A stretch of 64,000 nucleotides of DNA from Mycobacterium sp. 852002-51971_SCH5477799-a (GCF_001667145.1 NZ_LZIF01000122.1:62001-126000), one strand, 5' to 3'. Positions 31,888 through 41,154 are shown, counted from the stretch's first letter. Numbers and translations are program-made. Notes: generated by a model from the sequence alone, not told the origin.

Positions 31888-32693
31888 CCGGCCGGGCCCA
31901 GACGGTAGGCCCGGGTCTGCGGGTCGTGGTACCAGCCGCTGGCGGCGTGGGTGCCGCCGTCGACATGCAACGTCTGCCCGGTGAGATAGGCCGACATGTC
32001 GGACGCCAGAAAGACTGCGGTGCCGGCGATTTCGTCGACATGGCCGGGACGCCCGAGCGGGACGATGTTGCCCATGGCGCTAGTCGCGGTGTCGCTGTTG
32101 AGTGCGGCCAGGCCTTCGGTGACGGTGATGTCGGGTGCTATCGCGTTGACACGAATGCCATAAGATGCCAGTTCCAGCGCCGCGGTTTTGGTGTAGTTGA
32201 TTACGCCGGCCTTGGCCGCCGCATAGGCCGCGTAGCCCGGCGCGGCACGTACGCCCTCGATCGACGTCACCGAAATGATGCTTCCGCCAACTCCGGCGGT
32301 CACCAACTGCCGAGCCACTCGTTGGGTGCAAAGCAGCACGTGTCGTAGGTTCGCCTTATACAGTGCGTCCCAGCCGTTTTCGCTTGTCTCTAACAACGGC
32401 GAGGGGAATACACCGCCCGCATTGTTGACCAGAATCGTGGGCGTGCCGAGTTCGGCGGTGGTCCGCTGCAATGCGGCGTCCACCTGCTCGCTGTCCCGGA
32501 CATCGGTAGTGATGCCGAGGGCGCCAATGGATCCTGCTGCCTGCGCACAGGTCTGCGAGTCGCGCTCCCAGATAGCAACTTTGGCGCCGAAGGCAGCCAT
32601 CCCGGCGGCGATGCCGCGCCCGATGCCCGCTCCCCCGCCGGTCACCACCGCGACCCGTTCGGTGAGCAGTATGTTCGACGGGTCGATCGCCAC
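31884..32693 (-). CDS. SDR family oxidoreductase, last gene of the 10-kb operon
   Basis: A 269-residue classical SDR starting at GTG six bases after the CoA-transferase stop. Motifs are VAVVTGGGAGIGRGIAAGMA, ILVNNAGGVFPSPLLETS, IISVTSIEGV and AAYAAAKAGVINYTKTAA (Y-x3-K), with VTEGLAALNSD near the substrate loop. It ends TLHVDGGTHAASGWYHDP, typical of the family. It is the promoter-distal gene of the minus-strand unit that begins with the TetR at 41820 and probably oxidises the beta-hydroxy intermediate made by the crotonase. That assignment is inferred from order, not from substrate residues. Confidence 0.9.
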   Translation of the reverse strand: MAIDPSNILLTERVAVVTGGGAGIGRGIAAGMAAFGAKVAIWERDSQTCAQAAGSIGALGITTDVRDSEQVDAALQRTTAELGTPTILVNNAGGVFPSPLLETSENGWDALYKANLRHVLLCTQRVARQLVTAGVGGSIISVTSIEGVRAAPGYAAYAAAKAGVINYTKTAALELASYGIRVNAIAPDITVTEGLAALNSDTATSAMGNIVPLGRPGHVDEIAGTAVFLASDMSAYLTGQTLHVDGGTHAASGWYHDPQTRAYRLGPAG

Positions 32694-32699
32694 GCTCGG

Positions 32700-35129
32700 T
32701 CAGCTCCTCACGCGCATGGCCGGCGCGCGGCCGATCACGCCGTCGGATTCCAGCCGGGCGATGTCCGAGTCGGACAGGCCCAGCCCGGACAGCAGTTCGT
32801 GGTTGTGCTGGCCCAGCAGCGGCGCATGGTCGGTATGGAACTTGTGGGGCCCGGCTGAGAACCTCATCGGCACGGTGCTCAGCCTAGCCGGGCCGTTGAC
32901 CGGATGGTCGACCTCTTCGAAGAAATCCCGGAACGCCAACTGTTCCAGCTCAGTTTGACGGTGCGGTTGCATGACTTTGGCCACCGGCACGCCGGCGTCC
33001 CATAGGGTTTTGACGATCTCGTCGCGGCTGCGGTGCCCGCACCAGGCGGCGAGTTGCTCATCGATGAAATCGTGGTGCGTGTGCCGACCGGCTTTGTTCG
33101 AGAGTCCGGGATCGGTTGCCCAGGAGGGTGATCCGAGGGCCCGGCACAAACCGCCCCACTGGTCGTCGGTGGCCACCGCGATGGCGACCCAGCAATCGAG
33201 CCGGCCGAATTCATCGATGTCAGCGCTGAGGTAGAGATTCTGCGGCGCAGCTGTGGGTCCCCGGTTACCGGCGCGCTCCAGCAGCGCCCCGTACGCCGAG
33301 AATTCGATGACCTGCTCGGCGGAGATGCTGAGCGCGGCGTCGACCATCGCCGCTTCGACGAACACCCCTTCGCCGCTGCGGCGCCGGTGCTCGAGCGCGA
33401 GCAGTATCGCGTTGAGCGCGTGCACTCCGGCGTTCGGATCACCGATCGAATAGGGGTCATATGGCGTGCGATCGGGGTAGCCGGTAAGCCAGCTCACGCC
33501 GGACGCCGATTCGATGACGTAGGCGAATGCCGGGTTGTCGCGCCACGGGCCTTCGAGGCCGAAGCCGGGCATCCGCACCAGCACCGTGTCCGGCCGAATC
33601 GATTGAACGGCCGCGAAATCCAACTCGATCTGGTCCAGCACTCGCGGCGTGAAGTTCTCGACGATCACATCGCACGTCGCGATGAGCTCACGCAGCAATT
33701 CGCGACCGCGTTGACTCTGCAGGTCGAGAGTCAGCCCCTTCTTGTTGGTGTTGAGGGCCTCGAAGATCGGCGACTTCTCCCACCACTGGTCCTCGGTCAT
33801 CGGGATGCCGGCGATCATCCGTGTGCCATCCGGGCGGCTAGTGGATTCGACGTGGATGACCTCGGCACCCAGCAGGGCCAACGCATGGGTGCAGCACGGT
33901 CCCGCCCAGAAGGTCGTCATGTCCAAGACCCGAAGTCCGCTCAGGGGAAGCGCTTTCGCCACACCGGCCGGCGCCGATCGCGCCGGCAGCTCCGCGGCGC
34001 GGTAGTACTCGGTGTGCTCCCCCAGCCGCGGCGCGGGCCGCGGCGGGCGCAGCTGCGCGGGCCGCATCCGATAGGGGTGACTCGGCTGCTGGAACCCGTC
34101 GCGTGGATTACGCACGAATGAGTCGCGCTCCACGAACTGATCGAAGGAGGTGACGTTGGCGCCGTTGGCGACCGGCGCGTTCGGGATACGAAACGCCGAG
34201 GCCAGTTCCCGGATTTCGTCGACCGGGGTGGCGGCCAGCCAGGAAAAGATCTCGTCGGCGTGGATGTTGGCCTGCTCGGTGATCGACAGCGGCGATTCCT
34301 CGTCGATCCACTCCGGATGACCCACCATCGCGCACAGATCGAACCATTGCTGCGCGGTCCCACACCCGAGGTCCACCAGCCCATCCTTGGCCTGAGCCAC
34401 TCCCGGAATCGTCGGCCGCCGCATGTCTCGCCACGGCCGGCCGAGCACCTCGAAGTAGGACACCGGGTAATAGGTGAGGCAGAGTATCTGTGTCTCGAGC
34501 ATCGAGAGGTCCAGCAGTTCGCCTGCGCCGCCATCGATCCGACGCCATCGGGACGCCAAGGTGGCCGCGCTTGCGTACACGCCGGCCAGGTATTCACCGG
34601 CCTGACCGCCGACGAAGGCGGGTGGGCGCTCCTGCTCGCCGCGGCCGAGCCCGACGATCCCTCCCGACCACGCCTGCAGGGTGAACTCGGTCGCCGGGCG
34701 GTCTCGCCAGGGGCCTTCCAGCCCGAACGGTGTGATCGAGGTGACGGTGAGGTGCGGGTGGCGGCCGTGGATGGCGTGCGGCGTGAAGTCCGGTTGCTCT
34801 CCCACTTTCGAGCCGGCCGACCACACCACCGCGTCCGCGGATGCCAGCAGCCGGTTCACCAGTTCGGTGTCATCGCCGCTGGTGGGATCGGCCACGACGC
34901 TGTGCTTTGCCCCAGCCAGGAAGCTGAACAAGGCGCCGTCGCCGCCGGCCGGGATGGTGGCGCCCGAGGCCGACCACCGACGCAGCGGATCGCCTTGCGG
35001 CGATTCGACTTTCACGACGTCGGCGCCGCCGTCGGCGAGCAGCTTGGTGCAGTAGGCGCCGGCTATACCGGCGGACAGGTCGACGACGGTATAGCCGCTC
35101 AGCGGCACTTCGACGCGGTGTCGCGTCAC
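32700..35129 (-). CDS. CaiB/BaiF CoA-transferase, two-domain fusion
   Basis: An 809-residue tandem class III CoA-transferase. The first domain runs to about residue 385 (VVDLSAGIAGAYCTKLLADG, GADVVKVESPQGDPLRRW). The second begins around LPLSGLRVLDMTTFWAGPCC with GAEVIHVESTSRPDGTRM and LTLDLQSQRGRELLRELI. Single-domain relatives are about 400 residues and dimerise as interlocked rings, so this is an internally duplicated version. GTG 35129 overlaps the upstream stop by one base (TAGTG). The role is probably activation of a carboxylic acid by CoA transfer from another thioester. Confidence 0.92.
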   Translation of the reverse strand: MTRHRVEVPLSGYTVVDLSAGIAGAYCTKLLADGGADVVKVESPQGDPLRRWSASGATIPAGGDGALFSFLAGAKHSVVADPTSGDDTELVNRLLASADAVVWSAGSKVGEQPDFTPHAIHGRHPHLTVTSITPFGLEGPWRDRPATEFTLQAWSGGIVGLGRGEQERPPAFVGGQAGEYLAGVYASAATLASRWRRIDGGAGELLDLSMLETQILCLTYYPVSYFEVLGRPWRDMRRPTIPGVAQAKDGLVDLGCGTAQQWFDLCAMVGHPEWIDEESPLSITEQANIHADEIFSWLAATPVDEIRELASAFRIPNAPVANGANVTSFDQFVERDSFVRNPRDGFQQPSHPYRMRPAQLRPPRPAPRLGEHTEYYRAAELPARSAPAGVAKALPLSGLRVLDMTTFWAGPCCTHALALLGAEVIHVESTSRPDGTRMIAGIPMTEDQWWEKSPIFEALNTNKKGLTLDLQSQRGRELLRELIATCDVIVENFTPRVLDQIELDFAAVQSIRPDTVLVRMPGFGLEGPWRDNPAFAYVIESASGVSWLTGYPDRTPYDPYSIGDPNAGVHALNAILLALEHRRRSGEGVFVEAAMVDAALSISAEQVIEFSAYGALLERAGNRGPTAAPQNLYLSADIDEFGRLDCWVAIAVATDDQWGGLCRALGSPSWATDPGLSNKAGRHTHHDFIDEQLAAWCGHRSRDEIVKTLWDAGVPVAKVMQPHRQTELEQLAFRDFFEEVDHPVNGPARLSTVPMRFSAGPHKFHTDHAPLLGQHNHELLSGLGLSDSDIARLESDGVIGRAPAMRVRS

Positions 35130-36124
35130 TATTTCTTTCTCTTCGCTTTGGCGTCCTTGTCGGGACGCGCCTTCTTGCGCGCTTTTTTGCTCAGCCGCCA
35201 TTCGGCGGGGAACTTGTCGTCGTTGTCCTTGACCGCATCGCCAAGGCCCCGCTTCATCGCGTCGTCGAGCATCAGCTCGTCGCCGCCATCCGCGCGGACG
35301 ACCGAGCCCATCGACTCGAAGACACCGCTGAGCATGCTGCCCAGGTATTCGCCCTGGAACTGTTTCATGATTTCGAAGAAGACCTTCTGCATGAACACCG
35401 TGTCGGTGGGGCGGTTACTCGCGCAGGCCAACGCGTACTTCTCTACCTCGGCCTCGAGTTCGTCCCGCGTCACCACGCTGTTGAGGAAGTTGCAGTCATA
35501 CATCTCGGCTGCAGTGAATGCCCTTCCGGTGAACACCATTTCCTGGAACTTGCGGATGCCCATGGTCTGCGCCCACCACCACATGCGCGGACCCCAGCCG
35601 TAGTACCGGAACGACGGATGCCCGAACAGTGCATCGTCGCTGGAGATGACCAGGTCGGCATCGGCGGCTTGGTAGAAGTGCCAGCCGTAGCAGTAGCCCT
35701 TCGCCTCCAGGATGCTGATCTTCTTGAAGTCCTGCAGGCCGCGGATGCCCGAATTCGGGTTGGCATACCACTGGCCGAGGGAGGCGCCGTTGCGAAACGA
35801 GCCTTGCGGGGGATGCCGGACTTCGTCGGCTCCGATCCGGTATTCGGCGAGCCGCTGACCCTGGTCCGCCGCGTCGCGTATCCGCATGACCTCGGCCAGA
35901 TCAGCGCCCGAGCCAACGTCGTCGCCGGCTCCGCGGACCACCAGAACTTTCACTTCGTCGTCAATGTTGGCCCGGTGCAACAAGTCCGCGTAGCGCAGGC
36001 GCGCCGCGATGGTCGGCGCGTTGAGATGGTCCGGCCGGTCGAACGTGATCGTGGCGATCCGCGTCGCGGCGTCTTTGCGGTACCGGATGATCTCTTCGGC
36101 CGGCGGCTCCGAGGGCTCGGGCAT
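35129..36124 (-). CDS. Enoyl-CoA hydratase/isomerase family protein with lysine-rich tail
   Basis: A 331-residue crotonase-fold protein. ATG 36124 is two bases after the M24 gene's stop; the longer frame to 36631 would lie antisense-like within that gene. The oxyanion-hole regions are VVRGAGDDVGSGADLAEV and EAKGYCYGWHFYQAADADLV, with LFGHPSFRYYGWGPRMWWW after. The usual catalytic glutamates are not obvious at these places. The C-terminus is strongly basic (KKARKKARPDKDAKAKRKK), which is unusual for the family. It is coupled to the CoA-transferase and probably acts on its thioester product. Confidence 0.88.
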   Translation of the reverse strand: MPEPSEPPAEEIIRYRKDAATRIATITFDRPDHLNAPTIAARLRYADLLHRANIDDEVKVLVVRGAGDDVGSGADLAEVMRIRDAADQGQRLAEYRIGADEVRHPPQGSFRNGASLGQWYANPNSGIRGLQDFKKISILEAKGYCYGWHFYQAADADLVISSDDALFGHPSFRYYGWGPRMWWWAQTMGIRKFQEMVFTGRAFTAAEMYDCNFLNSVVTRDELEAEVEKYALACASNRPTDTVFMQKVFFEIMKQFQGEYLGSMLSGVFESMGSVVRADGGDELMLDDAMKRGLGDAVKDNDDKFPAEWRLSKKARKKARPDKDAKAKRKK

Positions 36125-36126
36125 GG

Positions 36127-37254
36127 CTAGGGCTGCCAGAACGGACTCGCGGTAAGCACTTCGGCGCCTTCGGCGGTGATCAGGACCGCTTCTCGCCCGA
36201 AGACCGCGCCGACTCCTTCGTCCCACACGTAGCCCGCCACGGCCAGAACCATTCCCTGCTCCAGGCGTTCCTCGGCCGCCGTGGTGGGCAGGTGCTTGGA
36301 AACGACGGGTGGGTCGAACCCCATGCCCAGGCCGCGGGCCACCGGCATCGGTGGCTCGGGCTCCCCCGCGGCCTGATAGGCGGCGAGCAGTTCGTCGGCG
36401 CGCGTGCCGGGACGGCAGGCGGCGATCAGCTTGTCCCACAGGCGTTCCCAACGCGCGTGCAGGGCCGCCGCACCGCCGGGCGCACGCCGGTTGTCGGCGG
36501 GCCAGGTCCGGCCGACTTCGCCGACGTAGCCTCCCGCCAGCACTCCGGCGGAGAACGCCACCAGATCGCCGTCCTGGATACGACCATCGCCGTGAGCGCG
36601 CCGCCATGGGTGCTTGCGCGATGTCACCCATGCGACATCTTGATTCGACGGCGTGCTCACACCGCCGGCCGCGGAGGCCTCTAACAAGACGCCGGCCAGC
36701 GCCTGTTCGGTGACCCCGGGCCGCAATTCGGAAACCGCCACCGCCAGCGCCGACTCGGCCACTGCGACAGACTCGCGCAGCGCGGCGATCTCCTCGCCCG
36801 TCTTGATGCGCCGCGCGGCGCGCATGGCCAGTTCTCCGTCGACCAGCTGCGCATTGGGGAACGCGGTCGGCAAGAGTTGCGCGAAAACTGGGGAGAGCGC
36901 GTCGGTTCCGACGCGTCGTGCGGTTGCCGCGCCGTCGATGCGCCGCAGGGCCGCCATCGTGTTAATGGGGTTCCACGAGATGCCGTAGAGGTTTTCGTGG
37001 GGGATGTCTTCGGGGACGCCTTCGTCCCAGGTGCTCAGCAGGTGCACGGCGCCGCTCTCGCGCACCAGTACACAGGTCGGGCCGAACGGACGAGTGCCGG
37101 CGACCCACAGTTGCGGAGCCCCGGTGACGTAGCGGACATTGGCTTGCCGGCCCAGGACCAGGACGTCGAGATCGTGTGCCGCCATCTGGGTCAGCGCCCG
37201 CTGGCGGCGCCCGGAGCGCAGCGTGCGCTCGTCGGGCAGGACTTCAGTTGCCAT
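36127..37254 (-). CDS. M24-fold protein without most metal ligands (probable pseudoenzyme)
   Basis: A 375-residue creatinase/prolidase-fold (M24) protein. The N-terminal domain includes LDVLVLGRQANVRYVTGAP and the pita-bread domain follows. The metal-ligand motifs are degraded. DGDLVAFSAGV has Ser where the first Asp should be, YVGEVGRTW has Glu for the second Asp, RGLGMGFDPP lacks the GHG histidine, and LAVAGYVWD lacks the first Glu. Only FGREAVLIT keeps a Glu. It overlaps the intact M24 gene by about 11 bp. It is probably a structural or substrate-binding partner of that protein. ATG 37254 or 37263 are both possible. Confidence 0.85.
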   Translation of the reverse strand: MATEVLPDERTLRSGRRQRALTQMAAHDLDVLVLGRQANVRYVTGAPQLWVAGTRPFGPTCVLVRESGAVHLLSTWDEGVPEDIPHENLYGISWNPINTMAALRRIDGAATARRVGTDALSPVFAQLLPTAFPNAQLVDGELAMRAARRIKTGEEIAALRESVAVAESALAVAVSELRPGVTEQALAGVLLEASAAGGVSTPSNQDVAWVTSRKHPWRRAHGDGRIQDGDLVAFSAGVLAGGYVGEVGRTWPADNRRAPGGAAALHARWERLWDKLIAACRPGTRADELLAAYQAAGEPEPPMPVARGLGMGFDPPVVSKHLPTTAAEERLEQGMVLAVAGYVWDEGVGAVFGREAVLITAEGAEVLTASPFWQP

Positions 37255-38488
37255 AGGGGTCATAGGGGTAGTCGGTCAAACGGATCCAGCCTTCCTCGGT
37301 GATCACCAGGACCTCCTCGCTGCGGTAGCCGCCGGTGCCGTCCTCCCATACGACGGGCTCGAGAACCAGCACCATCCCGGATTGCAGGACGAAATTATCG
37401 TCGAACTCCTGTCCGAGATCGGTTCCGATCATCGGCATTTCGGCGGCGTTGACGCCGATTCCGTGGCCGAGGTAGAAGTGCGGCAGCCACGGTTTTGTGC
37501 CGCCGTTGGCCTCGATGGCGGCCCGGCCAAGATCCGCCGCGGTGACACCGGCCTTGGCGACGCCGAGAACCGCGCTCATGATCTCGAACCATTTGTCGAA
37601 CTGCGCTTGCTGGAGCGGGGACGGATCCCGGCCGACGATCCAGGTGCGCCCGAAGTCGGAACAGTAGCCCTGATAGGTGATGCTGACGTCGGTCCACAGC
37701 ACGTCACCTTCGGCCAGCTCACGCTCGGTGGTCAGGAGCGGAAGTGCCAAATCGCCGTGCGTGGTCCACACGCCCTCGGCCTTGCTCGGCGGCATCACCT
37801 GCCAGATCGGCTCGAGCATGCTGGCCGTGGCGCCCAGTTCGAAAGCGCGGCGCAAAAAGCTTGCCGACAAGTCGATCTGGCGGATGCCGGGCGCCAGGCG
37901 TTTCTGCACCTCGACCATCGCCTCGTCGGTGATCCGGATTGCGGTGCGCATGCAAGACAATTCGTCCAGCGTCTTCACCGACTTGGCGGCGCTGACGATG
38001 GCCGCGGCATCAAGGGGTGCACCGCCCGGGAACAGGAGCTTCGTGCCGCGCGACATGGCGCCGGTGAACTCGTCGACCGCCACGACCGCTTTGGCCGGCA
38101 TGAGATCGGCCAGCTGACGCGCGAAATGCTCGACGCCCTCGTCGAATTCGAGGTAGACGGGCCCATGCAGGTGATCGGCGGGCAAGTCCGCTTCCTGCGA
38201 GGCCCCCTCCCGGAAGGGCAGGAACAGGTGCGGCCATTCGTCGTCGGCGAGCACCACGGCCACCGGCCGTTCGACGTAGGACAATCCGGCGTCGCCGAGA
38301 GGCCAGCTGGCGCCGGTGGCATAGACCACCGCGTTGTTGCCCAACAGGATCATCGCATCGACACCGCGCTCGTTCATCGCCGAACGCAACCGGGCCCCCG
38401 TCTCGCGGCGCAGGCGAGTCAGGTCGGCGGCTTCGGGTATCACCAGCCCGTCACCGGTGTTGGTGTCCAGTTGCGCGAACGTCGTCAC
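37244..38488 (-). CDS. M24 family metallohydrolase (Xaa-Pro peptidase/creatinase-like)
   Basis: A 414-residue M24 protein with ligands in place. It has Asp in VLWTDVSITYQGY and in CSDFGRTWIVG, His in LGHGIGVNAAEMP, Glu in LVLEPVVWE and Glu in GYRSEEVLVI. The usual second histidine of HExP is Ala (AAEMP). GTG 38488 overlaps the amidohydrolase stop by one base. M24 members include aminopeptidase P, prolidase and creatinase, but also non-peptidases such as the DMSP lyase DddP. With CoA-transferase and crotonase genes downstream, a C-N or C-S cleaving catabolic role is as plausible as peptide cleavage. Confidence 0.9.
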   Translation of the reverse strand: MTTFAQLDTNTGDGLVIPEAADLTRLRRETGARLRSAMNERGVDAMILLGNNAVVYATGASWPLGDAGLSYVERPVAVVLADDEWPHLFLPFREGASQEADLPADHLHGPVYLEFDEGVEHFARQLADLMPAKAVVAVDEFTGAMSRGTKLLFPGGAPLDAAAIVSAAKSVKTLDELSCMRTAIRITDEAMVEVQKRLAPGIRQIDLSASFLRRAFELGATASMLEPIWQVMPPSKAEGVWTTHGDLALPLLTTERELAEGDVLWTDVSITYQGYCSDFGRTWIVGRDPSPLQQAQFDKWFEIMSAVLGVAKAGVTAADLGRAAIEANGGTKPWLPHFYLGHGIGVNAAEMPMIGTDLGQEFDDNFVLQSGMVLVLEPVVWEDGTGGYRSEEVLVITEEGWIRLTDYPYDPYGN

Positions 38489-39657
38489 TACAGGCCCAGG
38501 AACTTCGTAACGTTGCCGCTGACGATCTTCACCGCGTCCTCCGGACCCACCGCCTCGACGACGGCTTTCAGCGATTTCTCGGAATAGCCGTAAGTGCTTT
38601 CGTTGTGCGGGTAGTCGCTGGACCACATCACCTTGTCCACCCCGATTTGGTCGATCAGTTGCAGCCCCAGTGGGTCGACCATGAACGACGCGCTCATGTG
38701 GGTGTCCCAGTAATAGCGCGGTTCGTGCTCGAGGGTCCGGTTGAACATGTGTTGGTACGACCCCATCAGGTGGTCGGCGTCCTGCAACGCCCAAGGCACC
38801 CAGGCGATCCCGCCCTCGAACCAGCCGATTCGCAGCCCGGGATGATCATCGAGGATTCCGGTGAAGAGGTACTTGGCGAACTGCTCGCGGAAGCCGTCGA
38901 TGTTGATCATCATGCCGACCACCACGCTGTTGAACTGGCATGGGGTTTTCGGCGGCGTCTCCCCGATGTGGTGGGTCACGGGAAGACCGGCGGCCTCGAT
39001 CTCGTCCCAGACCGGCTTCATTGCGGTGCTGCCGTAGTCGATGATATTGCCGTCGTCATCCTTGCCGGGGTTGAGCGGCAGCAGGAAAGTCTTGATTCCC
39101 AACGACTTCAATTCGGCCAGCGTCTTGCGGGCACCTAGGGGATCCCACCAGTTGATCAGCCCGGCGCCGTAGAAGTGGCCGTTCGAGCGTTCCTGGAGCT
39201 CGGCAATGTATTCGTTGTAGATGCGGAAGGCGAGCTCGCGAAGCTGCTTGTCGGGATAGTGAAACAGCGCCAGCACCGCGTTGGGGAAGGCCAGTTCCTT
39301 CTCGACGCCGTCGTCGTGCAGCTCTTGGATCCGGGCCTCGATGTTGGTGCTCGCGGCACCGGGCAGGTCGTCGTACTGCATGAGTACGGCGCTGAAGTCG
39401 CCCGGCAGGAAGGACTGTCCCTTGCGTCCGACTTGGTAGGCGCCGTCCTCGTACCAGATCCGCGGCGCCTTGTCCTTCAGGTCGTCCGGAAAACGTTGAT
39501 AGAAGATGTCATCCGCCAGCGAGATGTGGTTGTCAGCCGAGAAGACCACGGTCCCCTGCGGCAAACCGACATCGGCGCCCGCGGCGTGGCCGCGCCGATC
39601 CTTCGGAGCGCCATAACCTCCGGGCGGGTAAAGCGTGCTTGCTTGAGTCGTCATCAT
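38488..39657 (-). CDS. Amidohydrolase family protein
   Basis: A 389-residue amidohydrolase_2-type enzyme. GGAGGG precedes a double ATG; the second ATG (39654) has better spacing. The N-terminal motif is TVVFSADNHISLADDIFY, in the position of the family HxH region. Middle motifs are LPVTHHIGETPP and LRIGWFEGGIAWVPWALQDAD, and the late aspartate is in VMWSSDYPHNESTYG. It lies 45 nt after the P450 in the 10-kb operon and is coupled to the M24 genes. Hydrolysis or decarboxylation of an oxygenated intermediate is the likely role. Confidence 0.9.
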   Translation of the reverse strand: MMTTQASTLYPPGGYGAPKDRRGHAAGADVGLPQGTVVFSADNHISLADDIFYQRFPDDLKDKAPRIWYEDGAYQVGRKGQSFLPGDFSAVLMQYDDLPGAASTNIEARIQELHDDGVEKELAFPNAVLALFHYPDKQLRELAFRIYNEYIAELQERSNGHFYGAGLINWWDPLGARKTLAELKSLGIKTFLLPLNPGKDDDGNIIDYGSTAMKPVWDEIEAAGLPVTHHIGETPPKTPCQFNSVVVGMMINIDGFREQFAKYLFTGILDDHPGLRIGWFEGGIAWVPWALQDADHLMGSYQHMFNRTLEHEPRYYWDTHMSASFMVDPLGLQLIDQIGVDKVMWSSDYPHNESTYGYSEKSLKAVVEAVGPEDAVKIVSGNVTKFLGL

Positions 39658-39702
39658 TGACCCTCCGTTCGGATCCGCAATTTGGATAGGCAGCGAGCTG
39701 GG

Positions 39703-40947
39703 CTACCAGGTCACCGGCAATTCGTAGACGCCGTAGGCGAGTCGGTCGTCCTTGAACGGAACCTCCTCGATCGCAATGGCAAGTTGCAGAGTGGGAATGC
39801 GCCTTGCCAGGGTGTGGAACACGATCTGCAGTTCGGCGCGGGCGAGCTGCTGTCCCACACACTGATGCCGGCCGTAGCCGAACGCGACGTTGCGGTCGGC
39901 GCCCGAGCGATGCAGGTACAGACGGTCCGGCTCGGCGAAGGCGTCCGAATCCCAGTTGGCCGGGGCCAGATCGATGATGATGCCCTCGCCGGCACGGATC
40001 GTCTCGCCGGCGATGTGGATGTCGTCGAGCGCGACGCGGCGTTGGCCGTTCTGAATGATGCTGAGATAGCGCAGCAGTTCCTCCACCGCACTGGCGACGA
40101 CCTTCGGATCTTCGGCACCGCGGATGACGGCCAGCTGGTCGGGGTTTTCCAACAGGGCGAGCACGCCAAGCCCGATCATGTTGGAGGTGGTCTCATGGCC
40201 GGCGATCAGCAGGCCGGTGCCCAGCTGGGCGGCCTCCTTCACGCTGAGTTCGCCGGCCTTGACCCGATCGGCGAGGTCGGAAACCGCGTCCTCGGCCGGA
40301 TTCTCCATCTTGGCTTCGACCAGCTGGGCAAGGTATTTGTTCAGATTCATCGCGCCTTTGACGGTGTCTGCACCGGTGGCGTAACGCGCGAGGCCGACGT
40401 TGGCGTGGTGCTGGAACATGTCGGCGTCTTCGTAGGGGACGCCCAGCAGCTGGCTGATCACCAGCGAGGGCACCGGCAGCGCCAGTGCGGTGACGATGTC
40501 GGCGGGCTGCGGTCCGGCGAGTATCGCGTCGATGTGCTCGTCGGTAATCTGCTGGATGGTCGGGCGCAGACCTTCGACACGCTTGAACGTGAAGGGCTTC
40601 GACAGCATGCGCCGGAACCGGGTGTGCTCCTCACCGTCGGCGGTGAAGACCGACCGCGGGCGCTTGTGCACCGTCGACAGCATGCCTTCGTTCCAATGCG
40701 GAAACCCGGACCGGCGGTCGTCGACGCTGACCCGAGAATCCGAAAACAGCTCGCGCACTTTCTCGTAACCGGTGATGAGCCAGGGCGTGCTGCCATCCCA
40801 GATCCGGACCCTGGACAGCGGCCTGGCTTCCGCCAGTGCCATGACGTCCGGTGGCGGGGCGAACGGGCAGCGCGGCTCCCTGGCCATTGGGTAGTCCGGG
40901 ATGTCGGAGGTCTGCGCTGTTGCCGTGCTCGTCAGTGTGTCTGACAT
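39703..40947 (-). CDS. Cytochrome P450
   Basis: A 414-residue P450. It has the I-helix motif LLIAGHETTSNMIG, the ExxR motif VEELLRYLS and the heme loop NVAFGYGRHQCVGQQLARAE. ATG 40947 is one base after the ferredoxin stop and has GAGGAAT upstream. It is third gene of the TetR-headed operon, directly after its ferredoxin. The fully canonical sequence (AGHETT, FGxGxHxCxG) indicates an active monooxygenase. It probably performs the first oxidation in this pathway; the substrate is unknown. Confidence 0.94.
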   Translation of the reverse strand: MSDTLTSTATAQTSDIPDYPMAREPRCPFAPPPDVMALAEARPLSRVRIWDGSTPWLITGYEKVRELFSDSRVSVDDRRSGFPHWNEGMLSTVHKRPRSVFTADGEEHTRFRRMLSKPFTFKRVEGLRPTIQQITDEHIDAILAGPQPADIVTALALPVPSLVISQLLGVPYEDADMFQHHANVGLARYATGADTVKGAMNLNKYLAQLVEAKMENPAEDAVSDLADRVKAGELSVKEAAQLGTGLLIAGHETTSNMIGLGVLALLENPDQLAVIRGAEDPKVVASAVEELLRYLSIIQNGQRRVALDDIHIAGETIRAGEGIIIDLAPANWDSDAFAEPDRLYLHRSGADRNVAFGYGRHQCVGQQLARAELQIVFHTLARRIPTLQLAIAIEEVPFKDDRLAYGVYELPVTW

Positions 40948-40948
40948 G

Positions 40949-41143
40949 TCATTCCTCGATGTGAATGGCGAGCGCTGGGCAGGCCGCCGCCGCCCGCCGC
41001 GCGCCTTCGGACTGTTCGGGAGTTGGATCTGGGTTGAGGAGGACCACGACGCCGTCGTCGTCGCGCTGATCGAACACTTCGGGCGCATTCATCACGCAGT
41101 TCCCCGAAGAGGCGCAGACTTCTTGATCAACAGTCACTTTCAT
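40949..41143 (-). CDS. 3Fe-4S ferredoxin
   Basis: A 64-residue ferredoxin. ATG 41143 follows GTGAAGGA and fits the usual MKVTVDQEVC N-terminus; the longer frame to 41230 runs inside the TetR gene. The motif is CASSGNCVMNAPEVF with a later ACPALAI (C-x5-C...CP). The variable residue is Ser. It lies between its TetR gene and the P450, its probable partner. Confidence 0.93.
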   Translation of the reverse strand: MKVTVDQEVCASSGNCVMNAPEVFDQRDDDGVVVLLNPDPTPEQSEGARRAAAACPALAIHIEE

Positions 41144-41154
41144 CCGCGAGTCCT

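Noticed and set aside
34260..35603. 447-codon frame on the plus strand
   Set aside because: Crosses two coupled minus-strand genes (CoA-transferase and crotonase), both with strong family motifs.
37139..38587. 482-codon frame on the plus strand
   Set aside because: Antisense to the two M24 genes; composition matches a shadow frame.
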